The position numbers and the translations under genes are program-made. DNA of 31,868 bases, taken from JBBRGK01 sp036741355 (GTDB lineage Bacteria > Chloroflexota > Dehalococcoidia > CAUJGQ01). Shown here piece by piece: positions 8,812 to 16,530 of the stretch (its first letter is position 1; each line of letters opens with the position of its first letter). The stretch spans positions 1 to 31,868 of the forward strand of contig DAINSK010000041.1 in the NCBI GenBank assembly GCA_036741355.1, written 5' to 3'. The notes beneath the pieces are model-generated. The model was given only the letters and a program-made list of their open reading frames with translations. It was not told where the DNA came from and searched no databases.

Positions 8812-10719
8812 CTACGAGGCGGCAACCGGTTCAGCGGACAACGACGGCGCCATGATCCGCTGGACGATGGCGTTGGCGGTGATGCCGTAGCGACCGCGTT
8901 GGATATTTTGTGACCCGTGTTCGACGAACTTGTCTGGCATCCCCAGGCAGTCCAGCCGCACGTCGGCCAAACCGGCCTTCTGTAGCTCCACGGCTACCGC
9001 GCTTCCCAGCCCGCCACGCATGACATTCTCTTCCACGGTCAGCACGTGCCGCGCGCGGACCGTCCTCGCAGCGTCAAGGAGCATCACGGTATCGAGCGGT
9101 TTGACGAAGCGGGCGTTAATGACCTGTGCCGAAATCCCGTGCTGCGCAAGCTCCTCGGCTGCGGCAAGGGCCGGCGGAATCGTAGCGCCCAGCGCCAGGA
9201 TGGCGACATCCGTACCTTCGCGAAGAACTTCCCAGCTCCCGATTGCAATCGCGCGAAAGCCTGGCTGAATCTCGACACCTGCCGCCGCGCCGCGCGGATA
9301 GCGCACGGCAAACGGACCCAGATGTTCCAATCCGGTATAGAGGAGGTCCCGCAGTTCGTTCTCGTCCTTAGGCGCGGCGACCACCATGTTCGGCAGGCAC
9401 GACAGATAGGAAAGATCAAATGCCCCCTGGTGGGTCCGCCCGTCGTCGCCGACGAAGCCGGCACGGTCGAGCGCAAAGACGACGTGAAGATTCTGGACGC
9501 AGACGTCATGCACGATCTGGTCATATGCACGCTGAAGGAAGGTGGAATAGATCGCCACGATCGGCGCTAGCCCCTGGGTAGCCATACCGGCGGCGAGGGT
9601 CACGGCGTGCTGCTCGCAGATGCCGACATCGAACGACCGGTCGGGGAACTCTTTCAGGACCGGAACCAGTCCGGTGCCGTCGGGCATCGCGGCCGTTATT
9701 GCCGTGACATACCGATCCTGTCGCATCAGCTCGCCAACGGCGGCGCCGAATACGTCCTGCCACTTGGGCGGGCCTCCGGAGCCCCCAGGCGGCGATACTC
9801 CATGCAGTTTCACCGGGTCGATTTCAGCGGGTTCATAGCCGTGACCCTTCTGCGTGATCGCGTGGATGAAAACCGGCCGGTCTTCGATCAGCATCGCGCT
9901 TTGCAATGCGGCGCGCAGTTCGCCGATGTTGTGTCCATCCACCGGGCCGATGTAATCGAAGCCCAGCTCTTCGAAAAAGCCGCTCGGCATCAGCAGACCT
10001 TTGACGCTGCGCTTGACGCGCCGGCTCGCCTCCCAGCCCAATTCGCCCATCGGCATTTTCTTCGCGATCTGGCCCATGGTCGTCTTGGCTGACTGGTACC
10101 GCGCGTCGAGTCGGATCTTGTTGAACATGCGGTTGATCGCGCCGACGTTCGGGGCGATTGACATGCCGTTGTCGTTCAATACGACGATCAGTCGCTTGCC
10201 CAGGTGGCCGATGTGGTTGATCGCCTCCAGCGCCATGCCGCCGGTGAGGCCCCCATCGCCGATCACGGCCACCACCTGGTGGTGCTCGCCTTTCAGGTCG
10301 CGTGCCAGCGCCATGCCGAAGGCTGCCGACAGCGACGTGCTGGCGTGTCCCGCGCCCCACACATCGTGGATGCTCTCGTCGCGCTCGCAAAACGGCGTCA
10401 GGCCTTCGTGCTGACGAATGGTTGCAAAGCGTTCGCGCCGGCCCGTGAGCAGCTTGTGAACGTACGCCTGGTGACCGACGTCCCAGACAAGCTTGTCCTC
10501 TGGACTATCGAGCAACGAGTGCAGCGCGATCGTGAGCTCGACGGTTCCCAGATTGGAAGCGAGGTGGCCGCCGGTCTCGAAAACAACGCGGACCAACTCG
10601 CCGCGTACTTCTTCGGCGAGCGCCTCCAGTTCGCCGGTGCTCATGGAGTGCAGGTCTTGAGGCTGGTGAATTCTGTCGAGAAGAGGAGTCGGTGAAAGGT
10701 CGCCGTCGTGTGCACTCAT
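8812..10719 (-). CDS. dxs: 1-deoxy-D-xylulose-5-phosphate synthase
   Basis: A 635-residue thiamine-diphosphate enzyme catalysing the first step of the MEP isoprenoid pathway from pyruvate and glyceraldehyde 3-phosphate. Visible features are the N-terminal GGHLASNLG and DVGHQAYVHKLLTGR, GAGHASTS, the ThDP/Mg motif GDGGLTGGMALEA with the downstream NDN, the transketolase-like central domain (DGRTHQGAFDLSYL) and the C-terminal transketolase domain. The length is standard. Its glyceraldehyde 3-phosphate substrate comes from the TpiA pool encoded further down the same series. The transcript may be leaderless, because a -35/-10 pair ends six bases before the ATG, although AGGA in the same place could serve as a weak ribosome site. 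Confidence 0.97.
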   Translation of the reverse strand: MSAHDGDLSPTPLLDRIHQPQDLHSMSTGELEALAEEVRGELVRVVFETGGHLASNLGTVELTIALHSLLDSPEDKLVWDVGHQAYVHKLLTGRRERFATIRQHEGLTPFCERDESIHDVWGAGHASTSLSAAFGMALARDLKGEHHQVVAVIGDGGLTGGMALEAINHIGHLGKRLIVVLNDNGMSIAPNVGAINRMFNKIRLDARYQSAKTTMGQIAKKMPMGELGWEASRRVKRSVKGLLMPSGFFEELGFDYIGPVDGHNIGELRAALQSAMLIEDRPVFIHAITQKGHGYEPAEIDPVKLHGVSPPGGSGGPPKWQDVFGAAVGELMRQDRYVTAITAAMPDGTGLVPVLKEFPDRSFDVGICEQHAVTLAAGMATQGLAPIVAIYSTFLQRAYDQIVHDVCVQNLHVVFALDRAGFVGDDGRTHQGAFDLSYLSCLPNMVVAAPKDENELRDLLYTGLEHLGPFAVRYPRGAAAGVEIQPGFRAIAIGSWEVLREGTDVAILALGATIPPALAAAEELAQHGISAQVINARFVKPLDTVMLLDAARTVRARHVLTVEENVMRGGLGSAVAVELQKAGLADVRLDCLGMPDKFVEHGSQNIQRGRYGITANAIVQRIMAPSLSAEPVAAS

Positions 10720-10725
10720 GTGGTC

Positions 10726-10755
10726 ATCCTAGGTTCGGGTTGATCGGCGGGTCAA
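10726..10755 (-). promoter_or_regulatory. Candidate dxs promoter, possibly leaderless
   Basis: Minus-strand TTGACC (10750-10755), an 18-base spacer and TAGGAT (10726-10731) end six bases before the dxs ATG. The expected transcription start falls on the start codon. The same TAGGAT contains AGGA, which could alternatively be a Shine-Dalgarno sequence on a longer transcript. Confidence 0.5.
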
Positions 10756-10804
10756 TAACGCGGCGTTGCTTGTCGACGGCAATTTGAGCTTCCGTCGATC
10801 TCCG

Positions 10805-11878
10805 TCAGCCGGCGACCTTTTGCAGCGCCTGGTCGATCTCATCGAGAGTCGTGGGCCCTTCAAACTTAGCGGCGACATTGCCATTCTTATCGATAACGAA
10901 GAACCACGGCTCGCTTTGCAGATGCCACTCCTCGACAGCGGGCATGACGACGGACTTCGGCGGGGGCTCCTTGTAAATCTCGACATGGATGAAGTCTGCC
11001 TTCCCCGAGTACTTGGGTTCCAGTTTGCGCGCCAGCTCGAGCTCCGGGCCGCACAGCCGGCTGGTGCAATAACCGGGAGTAGCAAACAGCACCAACGCCG
11101 GGTGGCCGGCGACGATCGCGTCCGCTATCGTCTCGGTATGCATGTCGGCCGTCGGATGAGCCGACGTATCGATGATCGATAGGTCAGTCACGTCTTTGAC
11201 CGTCAGATTGCGGCTTCGGGGAGCGGGAGAGCCGATTGCGGGCGTTACGCTCTGTGTCAACACTTTGATCGGAGCGCGAACGACACCGGTGGTATCAGGC
11301 GTCTTGCCGGTTACGTCGGCTTCCACGCCCCAATCTCCCGGCTTGTCGAATGCGACCGTCGCTTCGTACACGCCGACCTCGTCACCGCCACTCTGAACCA
11401 GGACTTTGCTGCCGTCCGGCCGCGTCACCGTTTCGACAGCAGGCAGTCCGGCTTCACGGTTGGGTGCGCGGAACACCGCGTCGGATTCGGATCGCAACGT
11501 CCCCTGGGCCTGGCCAGACGAGCCAGGCGCGCCCGCGAGCTCGAAGAACTTGAAGTGTACCTGGGCGTCGGGAATCGGTTTGCCGCTTCTGTCCAGGATT
11601 CCCATCGTAAAGCGATTCTGGCCTACCACCAGCTCGGTAGAGGCGACGACGGGTTGGAGGCTCGCGGCAGTGCGGCCGGCAACGCTTCCCGCCGCCGGCC
11701 CGTTGGCGCTCGCCGCGGAGCCGGCGGCACGGGTTGCCGCGCCGTTCGTTGCTGACTTTGTGTTGGAACCGCCGCAAGCGAGGGACACACCAAGGGCGGC
11801 GGCGAGGACTATTGCCGGTACGCGCCGTCGCCCTTTGCTAGTAACGCCCACATTCAGAGTGCTGACTTCCAGCCACAT
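10805..11878 (-). CDS. Lipoprotein with Ig/YtkA-like domain and thioredoxin-fold CX4C domain
   Basis: An exported protein with three parts; residue numbers are from an upstream GTG at 11896. A basic segment and hydrophobic stretch lead to a lipobox-like SLAC with the predicted lipidated Cys41. A low-complexity Ala/Ser/Gly linker follows to about 80. Then comes a beta-rich domain (about 85-215) resembling extracytoplasmic Ig/YtkA-like domains, and a thioredoxin-fold domain (about 222-363) with Cys277 and Cys282 in a CX4C arrangement, unlike the usual CXXC. ATG 11878 is preferred over GTG 11896 because GGAG lies seven bases before it. It follows a cupredoxin lipoprotein by about 57 bases. An envelope thiol or copper role is plausible; its substrate is unknown. 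Confidence 0.75.
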   Translation of the reverse strand: MWLEVSTLNVGVTSKGRRRVPAIVLAAALGVSLACGGSNTKSATNGAATRAAGSAASANGPAAGSVAGRTAASLQPVVASTELVVGQNRFTMGILDRSGKPIPDAQVHFKFFELAGAPGSSGQAQGTLRSESDAVFRAPNREAGLPAVETVTRPDGSKVLVQSGGDEVGVYEATVAFDKPGDWGVEADVTGKTPDTTGVVRAPIKVLTQSVTPAIGSPAPRSRNLTVKDVTDLSIIDTSAHPTADMHTETIADAIVAGHPALVLFATPGYCTSRLCGPELELARKLEPKYSGKADFIHVEIYKEPPPKSVVMPAVEEWHLQSEPWFFVIDKNGNVAAKFEGPTTLDEIDQALQKVAG

Positions 11879-11935
11879 ACGACCACTCCACCGCACATCA
11901 CCCGCCCGTTGACCCGGTATCAGGTCCGCGCGGCG

Positions 11936-12400
11936 CTATTGTACCGTGAGCGTGCCCAGCATTTCTGTAGGGTGAACGTCGCACTGGAATTTGTACTGAC
12001 CGGGTTTGGTGATCGTAAACGTGACGGACTCGGACTTGCCCGCGTCCAACAATGAGGTCTTGATATCTTTGCCGGAGGCGTCCTTCTGGCCGATGAGGGC
12101 CCAGTTATGGATGGCCGTTCCTGTGTTCGCGGCAGTGATCGTCACCGGCTGGTTAGCCTTGACGGTGAACGTGGTGGCGGAGAACTTGTTGTCCGTCATC
12201 GTTTCGGCGATAGCTTGAGCGCCGCCCGCGCCCGTTGCGGGCGAAGATTGACCGCCGCTCGACACCGGATTAGCCGGCGCCGCATTGTTCGCCGGAGCAG
12301 CGTTGCTATTGTTATTGCTGCTGCTGCTGCACGCGGCGGCAAGCAACATGAGCAAGGGCAACACGACAAATGGAACGAGCTTGAAAGTCTTGCGGAACAA
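11936..12400 (-). CDS. Cupredoxin-domain lipoprotein (blue-copper type)
   Basis: A 154-residue exported copper protein. A type II signal peptide (1-23) ends in LAAAC with lipidated Cys24, followed by a Ser/Asn/Ala/Pro-rich tether to about 62. The single cupredoxin domain has a complete set of type-1 copper ligands: His98 in IHNW, then Cys140, His143 and Met147 in CDVHPTEM. It probably shuttles electrons or binds copper at the outer membrane face or cell surface. The start is TTG, chosen because AGGAGG lies five bases upstream; an ATG two bases after that GGAGG is in a different frame and gives no signal peptide. It heads the minus-strand series with the thioredoxin-fold lipoprotein next. Confidence 0.88.
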   Translation of the reverse strand: MFRKTFKLVPFVVLPLLMLLAAACSSSSNNNSNAAPANNAAPANPVSSGGQSSPATGAGGAQAIAETMTDNKFSATTFTVKANQPVTITAANTGTAIHNWALIGQKDASGKDIKTSLLDAGKSESVTFTITKPGQYKFQCDVHPTEMLGTLTVQ

Positions 12401-12463
12401 GGCATCCTCCTGAATCGTCTGGCCGGCCGGGTGAGCCGGAACAGCGGGGTACCCGGTTTGTTA

Positions 12464-12472
12464 ATTCTAGCA
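12464..12472 (-). promoter_or_regulatory. Extended -10 promoter for the cupredoxin lipoprotein
   Basis: The minus strand reads TGCTAGAAT, an extended -10 element (TGn plus TAGAAT, five of six matches). No clear -35 box is present, which is common for extended -10 promoters. It would give a 5' untranslated region of roughly 55 bases before the TTG start. Confidence 0.55.
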
Positions 12473-12538
12473 CAATCGACGGCGGCGAGGAGAGGTCGCC
12501 GGCGCGTGACGCCAAGTAACGCACTCAGCGACGATGCG

Positions 12539-13150
12539 TCAGCCGGCGATGTCTACCACCCCACGGAGCGCATCCAAGGGGGTTCCCCCCTGGCGCAGAA
12601 TGCGTACCGGTTCGAGCGTCGCGTCGACCACGGTGGATGAGACACCGCCCGGGCACGTTCCGCCGTCGAGGAGCCCGTCTATGCGGCCGCCGAGTTGCTC
12701 CACTACCTGGGCGGCCGTAATGCATTCGAGCCCGCCGGAGATATTGGCACTGGTGACCGCGAGCAGACCTCCCGCCTGCCGGATTATGTCACGAGCGATT
12801 TCCAGCGACGGGATGCGGACCGCTACCGTCGGTAGGTCGTCGGGACCAGGTCTCCGTCTTCGCAGGACGATTGTCAGTGCACCCGGCCAGAACCGTTCTG
12901 CAAGCCGAATTGCCGCCCCTCCGGGCGACTCGGCTATTTGCTCCAGGCCCTCAATGTCTGCAAGCAGGATCGGAATCGCCTTATCCAACGGCCGCCGTTT
13001 CGCCTTAAACAACCGCGCGATTGAATCCGGATGCGCAGGGTGTGCTGCAACGCCGTATACGGTGTCGGTTGGGAATGCGCCGATCTCTCCCCGGCGTAGT
13101 AAATCACTGAATTCAGAGACTTGTGCCACCCGAAATAATTGTGTATTCAT
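12539..13150 (-). CDS. tsaC: L-threonylcarbamoyladenylate synthase
   Basis: A 203-residue YrdC-domain enzyme that makes threonylcarbamoyl-AMP from threonine, bicarbonate and ATP, the first step of t6A modification at A37 of ANN-decoding tRNAs. FPTDTVYGVAA near the N-terminus, KAKRRPLDKAIPIL and TSANISG are the nucleotide and substrate motifs. It is the short form and lacks the Sua5 C-terminal domain. It is transcribed away from guaA; a 60-base gap holds both upstream regions. AAAGG lies five bases before the ATG. The 138 bases after its stop hold the cupredoxin promoter. Confidence 0.94.
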   Translation of the reverse strand: MNTQLFRVAQVSEFSDLLRRGEIGAFPTDTVYGVAAHPAHPDSIARLFKAKRRPLDKAIPILLADIEGLEQIAESPGGAAIRLAERFWPGALTIVLRRRRPGPDDLPTVAVRIPSLEIARDIIRQAGGLLAVTSANISGGLECITAAQVVEQLGGRIDGLLDGGTCPGGVSSTVVDATLEPVRILRQGGTPLDALRGVVDIAG

Positions 13151-13173
13151 CTGAGCCTTTAAGCAATATCGCG

Positions 13174-13202
13174 TTGACCGTCACGAGCGCGCTTGATACC
13201 CT
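13174..13202 (+). promoter_or_regulatory. guaA promoter
   Basis: TTGACC (13174-13179), a 17-base spacer and TACCCT (13197-13202) form a good housekeeping promoter. Eight bases separate the -10 box from the GTG at 13211, so the transcript would start on or within two bases of the start codon. No purine riboswitch fits in this space. Confidence 0.6.
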
Positions 13203-13210
13203 GTTTTTGA

Positions 13211-14839
13211 GTGAGGAGGTGCGCCATACCGACGTCTCGAACTACCTCAGAGACCAGACGGCGCCCCGCGCAACCTTCTCCGCCAGCGTCCACGGGCGCC
13301 GGGCACGACTCGGTCGTGGTCATCGATTTCGGCTCCCAGTACAGCATGTTGATCGCGCGTCGCGTGCGCGAGTGCGGCGTCTACTGCGAACTTCTGCCGC
13401 ACGATGCACCCCGTGAGTCGTTCGAGCGGCTGCAGCCACGCGGCGTCATCCTGTCCGGTGGGCCATGCAGCGTCTACGATGAGGGCGCGCCGCTGGTCCC
13501 CGACTTCATCCTCCAGTCAAATCTTCCCATTCTCGGCATCTGCTATGGCATGCAGGCGCTCGCCTACCAGCTTGGGGGACGGGTTGAGCCCAGTTCCACC
13601 CGCGAATACGGCCCTGCAATTGTCCACTCGGATAAAGAGGGCGGACCCATCTTCGCAGGCGTCCCCAACTCCATCCCGGTCTGGATGAGCCACGGCGACC
13701 GCATCACGACAATGCCGCCGGGTTTCCGAGCCTTCGGGAGTTCGGATAACTCGCCGATCGCGGCGATGGGTGATAACCGCGGCCGGATCGGTTTGCAGTT
13801 CCATCCCGAGGTGATTCACACGCCGCAGGGTAAAACGATCCTCGAAAATTTTGTTCTGCGTGTCTGTGGATGCGACCAGAACTGGAATGCCGGCAGTTTC
13901 ATCGAAGAGAGCATCGATCGTATCCAGACTCAAATCGGCGATGGCCGGGTTATCTGTGCCCTCTCGGGCGGTGTTGATTCGGCCGTGGCCGCTGTCCTGA
14001 TCCACCGAGCGGTGGCGGGCCGGCTGACCTGCGTTTTCGTTGACAACGGCCTATTGCGCCTGGGCGAGGCCGAACAGGTCGTATCCACCTTCCGCAACCA
14101 TATGGGCGTTCCGCTGGTCCACGTCGAGGCGTCCGAACGGTTCCTCGACCGCCTTGCAGGCGTCGTCGATCCGGAAACGAAGCGTCGAATCATCGGCAAT
14201 GAGTTCATCCACCTGTTTGAAGACGAAGCGGCTAAACTCGGCCGGGTGAATTTTATCGCGCAGGGCACGACCTACCCGGATGTGGTCGAAAGCGCCTCAA
14301 CCGGAGCCTCGGCGACCGCGAAGATCAAGTCACACCACAATGTTGGCGGATTGCCGGCCGAGATGACGTTCGAGCTGGTCGAGCCGCTGCGTTTCCTGTT
14401 CAAAGATGAGGTGCGAAAAGTTGGCCTTGCGCTGGGGCTTCCAGAAGAGATGGTCTATCGCCAACCATTCCCCGGTCCAGGACTCGCAATCCGCATTATC
14501 GGCGACGTGACGCGTCAGAAGCTGGATCTCCTCAGGGCTGCCGACGCGATCGTGATGGAAGAGGTCCGCGCCGCCGGACTGTACGGTGAACTATGGCAGG
14601 CGTTCGCCGTACTCACCGACACGCGCAGCGTAGGAGTTCAAGGTGACTTTCGCACGTACGGCCACGTCGTCGCGCTGCGCGCAGTTACCGCCGACGACGC
14701 GATGACAGCCGATTGGGCCAGGCTTCCGTACGATGTGGTCGCCCGTATCTCCGGACGAATTACCAACGAAGTGCCCGGCGTCAACCGCATCGTCTACGAC
14801 GTGACGAGCAAGCCGCCCGGCACGATTGAGTGGGAATAG
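13211..14839 (+). CDS. guaA: GMP synthase (glutamine-hydrolysing)
   Basis: A two-domain amidotransferase that converts XMP to GMP. The class I glutaminase domain carries Cys111 in GICYGMQ with His198 and Glu200 in QFHPEV. The ATP pyrophosphatase domain has the PP-loop SGGVDSA at 252-258, and the C-terminal dimerisation part contains RQPFPGPGLAIRI. The assigned GTG start gives about 34 residues before the first beta strand (SVVVIDFGSQYS), longer than the roughly 8 in E. coli. No better start exists in frame, and the promoter position supports this GTG. It heads a plus-strand purine cluster, although its step is later than those of the other genes. Confidence 0.95.
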   Translation: MRRCAIPTSRTTSETRRRPAQPSPPASTGAGHDSVVVIDFGSQYSMLIARRVRECGVYCELLPHDAPRESFERLQPRGVILSGGPCSVYDEGAPLVPDFILQSNLPILGICYGMQALAYQLGGRVEPSSTREYGPAIVHSDKEGGPIFAGVPNSIPVWMSHGDRITTMPPGFRAFGSSDNSPIAAMGDNRGRIGLQFHPEVIHTPQGKTILENFVLRVCGCDQNWNAGSFIEESIDRIQTQIGDGRVICALSGGVDSAVAAVLIHRAVAGRLTCVFVDNGLLRLGEAEQVVSTFRNHMGVPLVHVEASERFLDRLAGVVDPETKRRIIGNEFIHLFEDEAAKLGRVNFIAQGTTYPDVVESASTGASATAKIKSHHNVGGLPAEMTFELVEPLRFLFKDEVRKVGLALGLPEEMVYRQPFPGPGLAIRIIGDVTRQKLDLLRAADAIVMEEVRAAGLYGELWQAFAVLTDTRSVGVQGDFRTYGHVVALRAVTADDAMTADWARLPYDVVARISGRITNEVPGVNRIVYDVTSKPPGTIEWE

Positions 14840-14884
14840 CGAACCCAGCCGTCATCCGTCGTTAAGCGCTTCGGGAGTTCGCTC

Positions 14885-16153
14885 GTGAACGTGATGATCG
14901 TCGGCAGTGGCGGCCGCGAGCACGCACTTGCGTGGAAACTCCGCCAAAGCGACAAATTGACCGATCTTTTCGTCGCACCCGGAAACGCCGGCACAGCGCG
15001 TATAGCAACGAATCTCGAAATCAAAGAGCTCGATTTTCCCTCTCTCTTCTCCGCAACCCGCGAACACCGCATCGAACTCGTCGTCATCGGACCTGAAGTG
15101 CCGCTGGCAGACGGTGTCGTCGATTACCTCTCAGAACGAGGCGTACTGGCCTACGGCCCGACCGCGGCGGCCGCCCGCATCGAGGCGAGCAAGGTATGGG
15201 CCAAACAGGTGATGCTGGCTCGCGGGATACCTACCGCACCGGCGAGCGTCTTCGATGACGCCGCCGGCGCGCGCCGCTTTGTGCGGGATTGCGTCGAGGC
15301 GCCGGTGGTCAAAGCGGACGGGCTAGCTGCCGGCAAAGGCGTCGTCGTTGCCCGGAACCAAACCGAAGCGCTAGCAGCGATCGAGCTCGCGATGACCGAT
15401 CGGGTATTCGGTAACGCGGGAAACAGAGTTTTGCTCGAGCAGCGAATTGTCGGACAGGAGGTCAGTGCACACGCCTTCTGCGACGGGGTTCGTGCCCTCG
15501 CGATGCCGTATGCGTGCGACCATAAGGCGATCTTCGACGGCGACCGCGGCCCCAACACCGGTGGAATGGGGGCATACTCACCGCCCGGCTTCGTCGACGA
15601 TCGCCTGGCAGAAGAGATCGCGCAAACGGTGACACGCGCGACGATACGGGCGCTCGCTGACGAAGGCGTTGCCTACCGAGGCACCCTCTACCCCGGGCTG
15701 ATGATCACGAACGACGGGCCAAAAGTAATCGAGTTCAACTGCCGTTTTGGCGACCCTGAGACCCAGGTCATCATGCCGAGGCTGCGTTCGGACCTCCTCC
15801 CGATTCTGGTGGCGGCTGCTGAAGGCGACCTCTCCTGCGTTTCACCCGAATGGGACGATGGTGCATGCCTCGGAGTCGTCATGGCGTCAGGGGGTTACCC
15901 GGGCTCGTACTCGACCGGCTATCCGATCAGCGGGTTGGAAGCGGTCGACGCCGACGTCCTCGTGTTCCATTCGGGCACTGCGGTGGACGCAGCAGGACGC
16001 ACGGTCACGGCGGGTGGTCGCGTGTTGACCCTGGTGGCACGCGGTGCAACGATCGCGGCTGCCCGGGAGCGGGCGTACGAGAACGTCCACCGCATCTTGT
16101 ACGAAGGTGCATACTTCCGGACCGACATCGGCCTTCGTGGCGGCGACCAGTGA
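14885..16153 (+). CDS. purD: Phosphoribosylamine-glycine ligase (GAR synthetase)
   Basis: A 422-residue ATP-grasp ligase, the second step of purine synthesis, joining phosphoribosylamine and glycine. The N-terminal segment VMIVGSGGREHALAWKL is diagnostic. The ATP-grasp core shows VVKADGLAAGKGVVVA, and FNCRFGDPETQVIMPRL is the Mg/ATP region. The GTG start has GGGAG seven bases upstream. A 45-base gap separates it from guaA, with no promoter or terminator evident, so they are probably cotranscribed. Length and motifs are complete. Confidence 0.96.
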   Translation: MNVMIVGSGGREHALAWKLRQSDKLTDLFVAPGNAGTARIATNLEIKELDFPSLFSATREHRIELVVIGPEVPLADGVVDYLSERGVLAYGPTAAAARIEASKVWAKQVMLARGIPTAPASVFDDAAGARRFVRDCVEAPVVKADGLAAGKGVVVARNQTEALAAIELAMTDRVFGNAGNRVLLEQRIVGQEVSAHAFCDGVRALAMPYACDHKAIFDGDRGPNTGGMGAYSPPGFVDDRLAEEIAQTVTRATIRALADEGVAYRGTLYPGLMITNDGPKVIEFNCRFGDPETQVIMPRLRSDLLPILVAAAEGDLSCVSPEWDDGACLGVVMASGGYPGSYSTGYPISGLEAVDADVLVFHSGTAVDAAGRTVTAGGRVLTLVARGATIAAARERAYENVHRILYEGAYFRTDIGLRGGDQ

Positions 16154-16193
16154 CCTTCGATCATTCCGATAACCGTTTGAAGAGAGGGAATAT

Positions 16194-16514
16194 ATGCTGA
16201 CCCAGCGCAACAGCGTCCCCGCGGTGAAGATGTTCCCTGGCGTGACTCGCCGGACGCTCAACAGCGGCGATCGCGCGACATTGGTCGAAGTGCTCATCGC
16301 TAAAGATGCGGTGGTGCCGGAGCACACCCATCCCCACGAGCAGATCGGCTATCTCGCGAAGGGACGGGTGCGGTTTGTGATCGGGGACGAAGAGAAGGTG
16401 CTCGAAGCCGGCGATAGCTGGCTGGTTCCCGGCGGCGTGCCGCATGTCGTGACCGGACTGGAAGACTCGGTTGCGGTCGATGTATTTTCGCCGCCGCGGA
16501 CAGAATACATTTGA
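16194..16514 (+). CDS. Small single-domain cupin protein
   Basis: A 106-residue one-domain cupin. Motif 1 is EHTHPHEQIGYLAKG with candidate metal ligands at His44, His46/His48 and Glu49/Gln50; motif 2 is GDSWLVPGGVPH with His84. A metal-binding beta barrel is therefore expected, but the substrate cannot be read from sequence; the family includes dioxygenases, isomerases and sensors. It lies 40 bases after purD and 16 before purB, inside the purine cluster. It is the only gene there besides the membrane protein with no known purine role. The ATG has a GAGAGG-like ribosome site. Confidence 0.82.
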   Translation: MLTQRNSVPAVKMFPGVTRRTLNSGDRATLVEVLIAKDAVVPEHTHPHEQIGYLAKGRVRFVIGDEEKVLEAGDSWLVPGGVPHVVTGLEDSVAVDVFSPPRTEYI

Positions 16515-16530
16515 GACAGGATCCAGCAAC

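Noticed and set aside
13151..13210. Purine riboswitch before guaA
   Set aside because: Only eight bases separate the -10 box from the GTG, leaving no room for an aptamer in the transcript.
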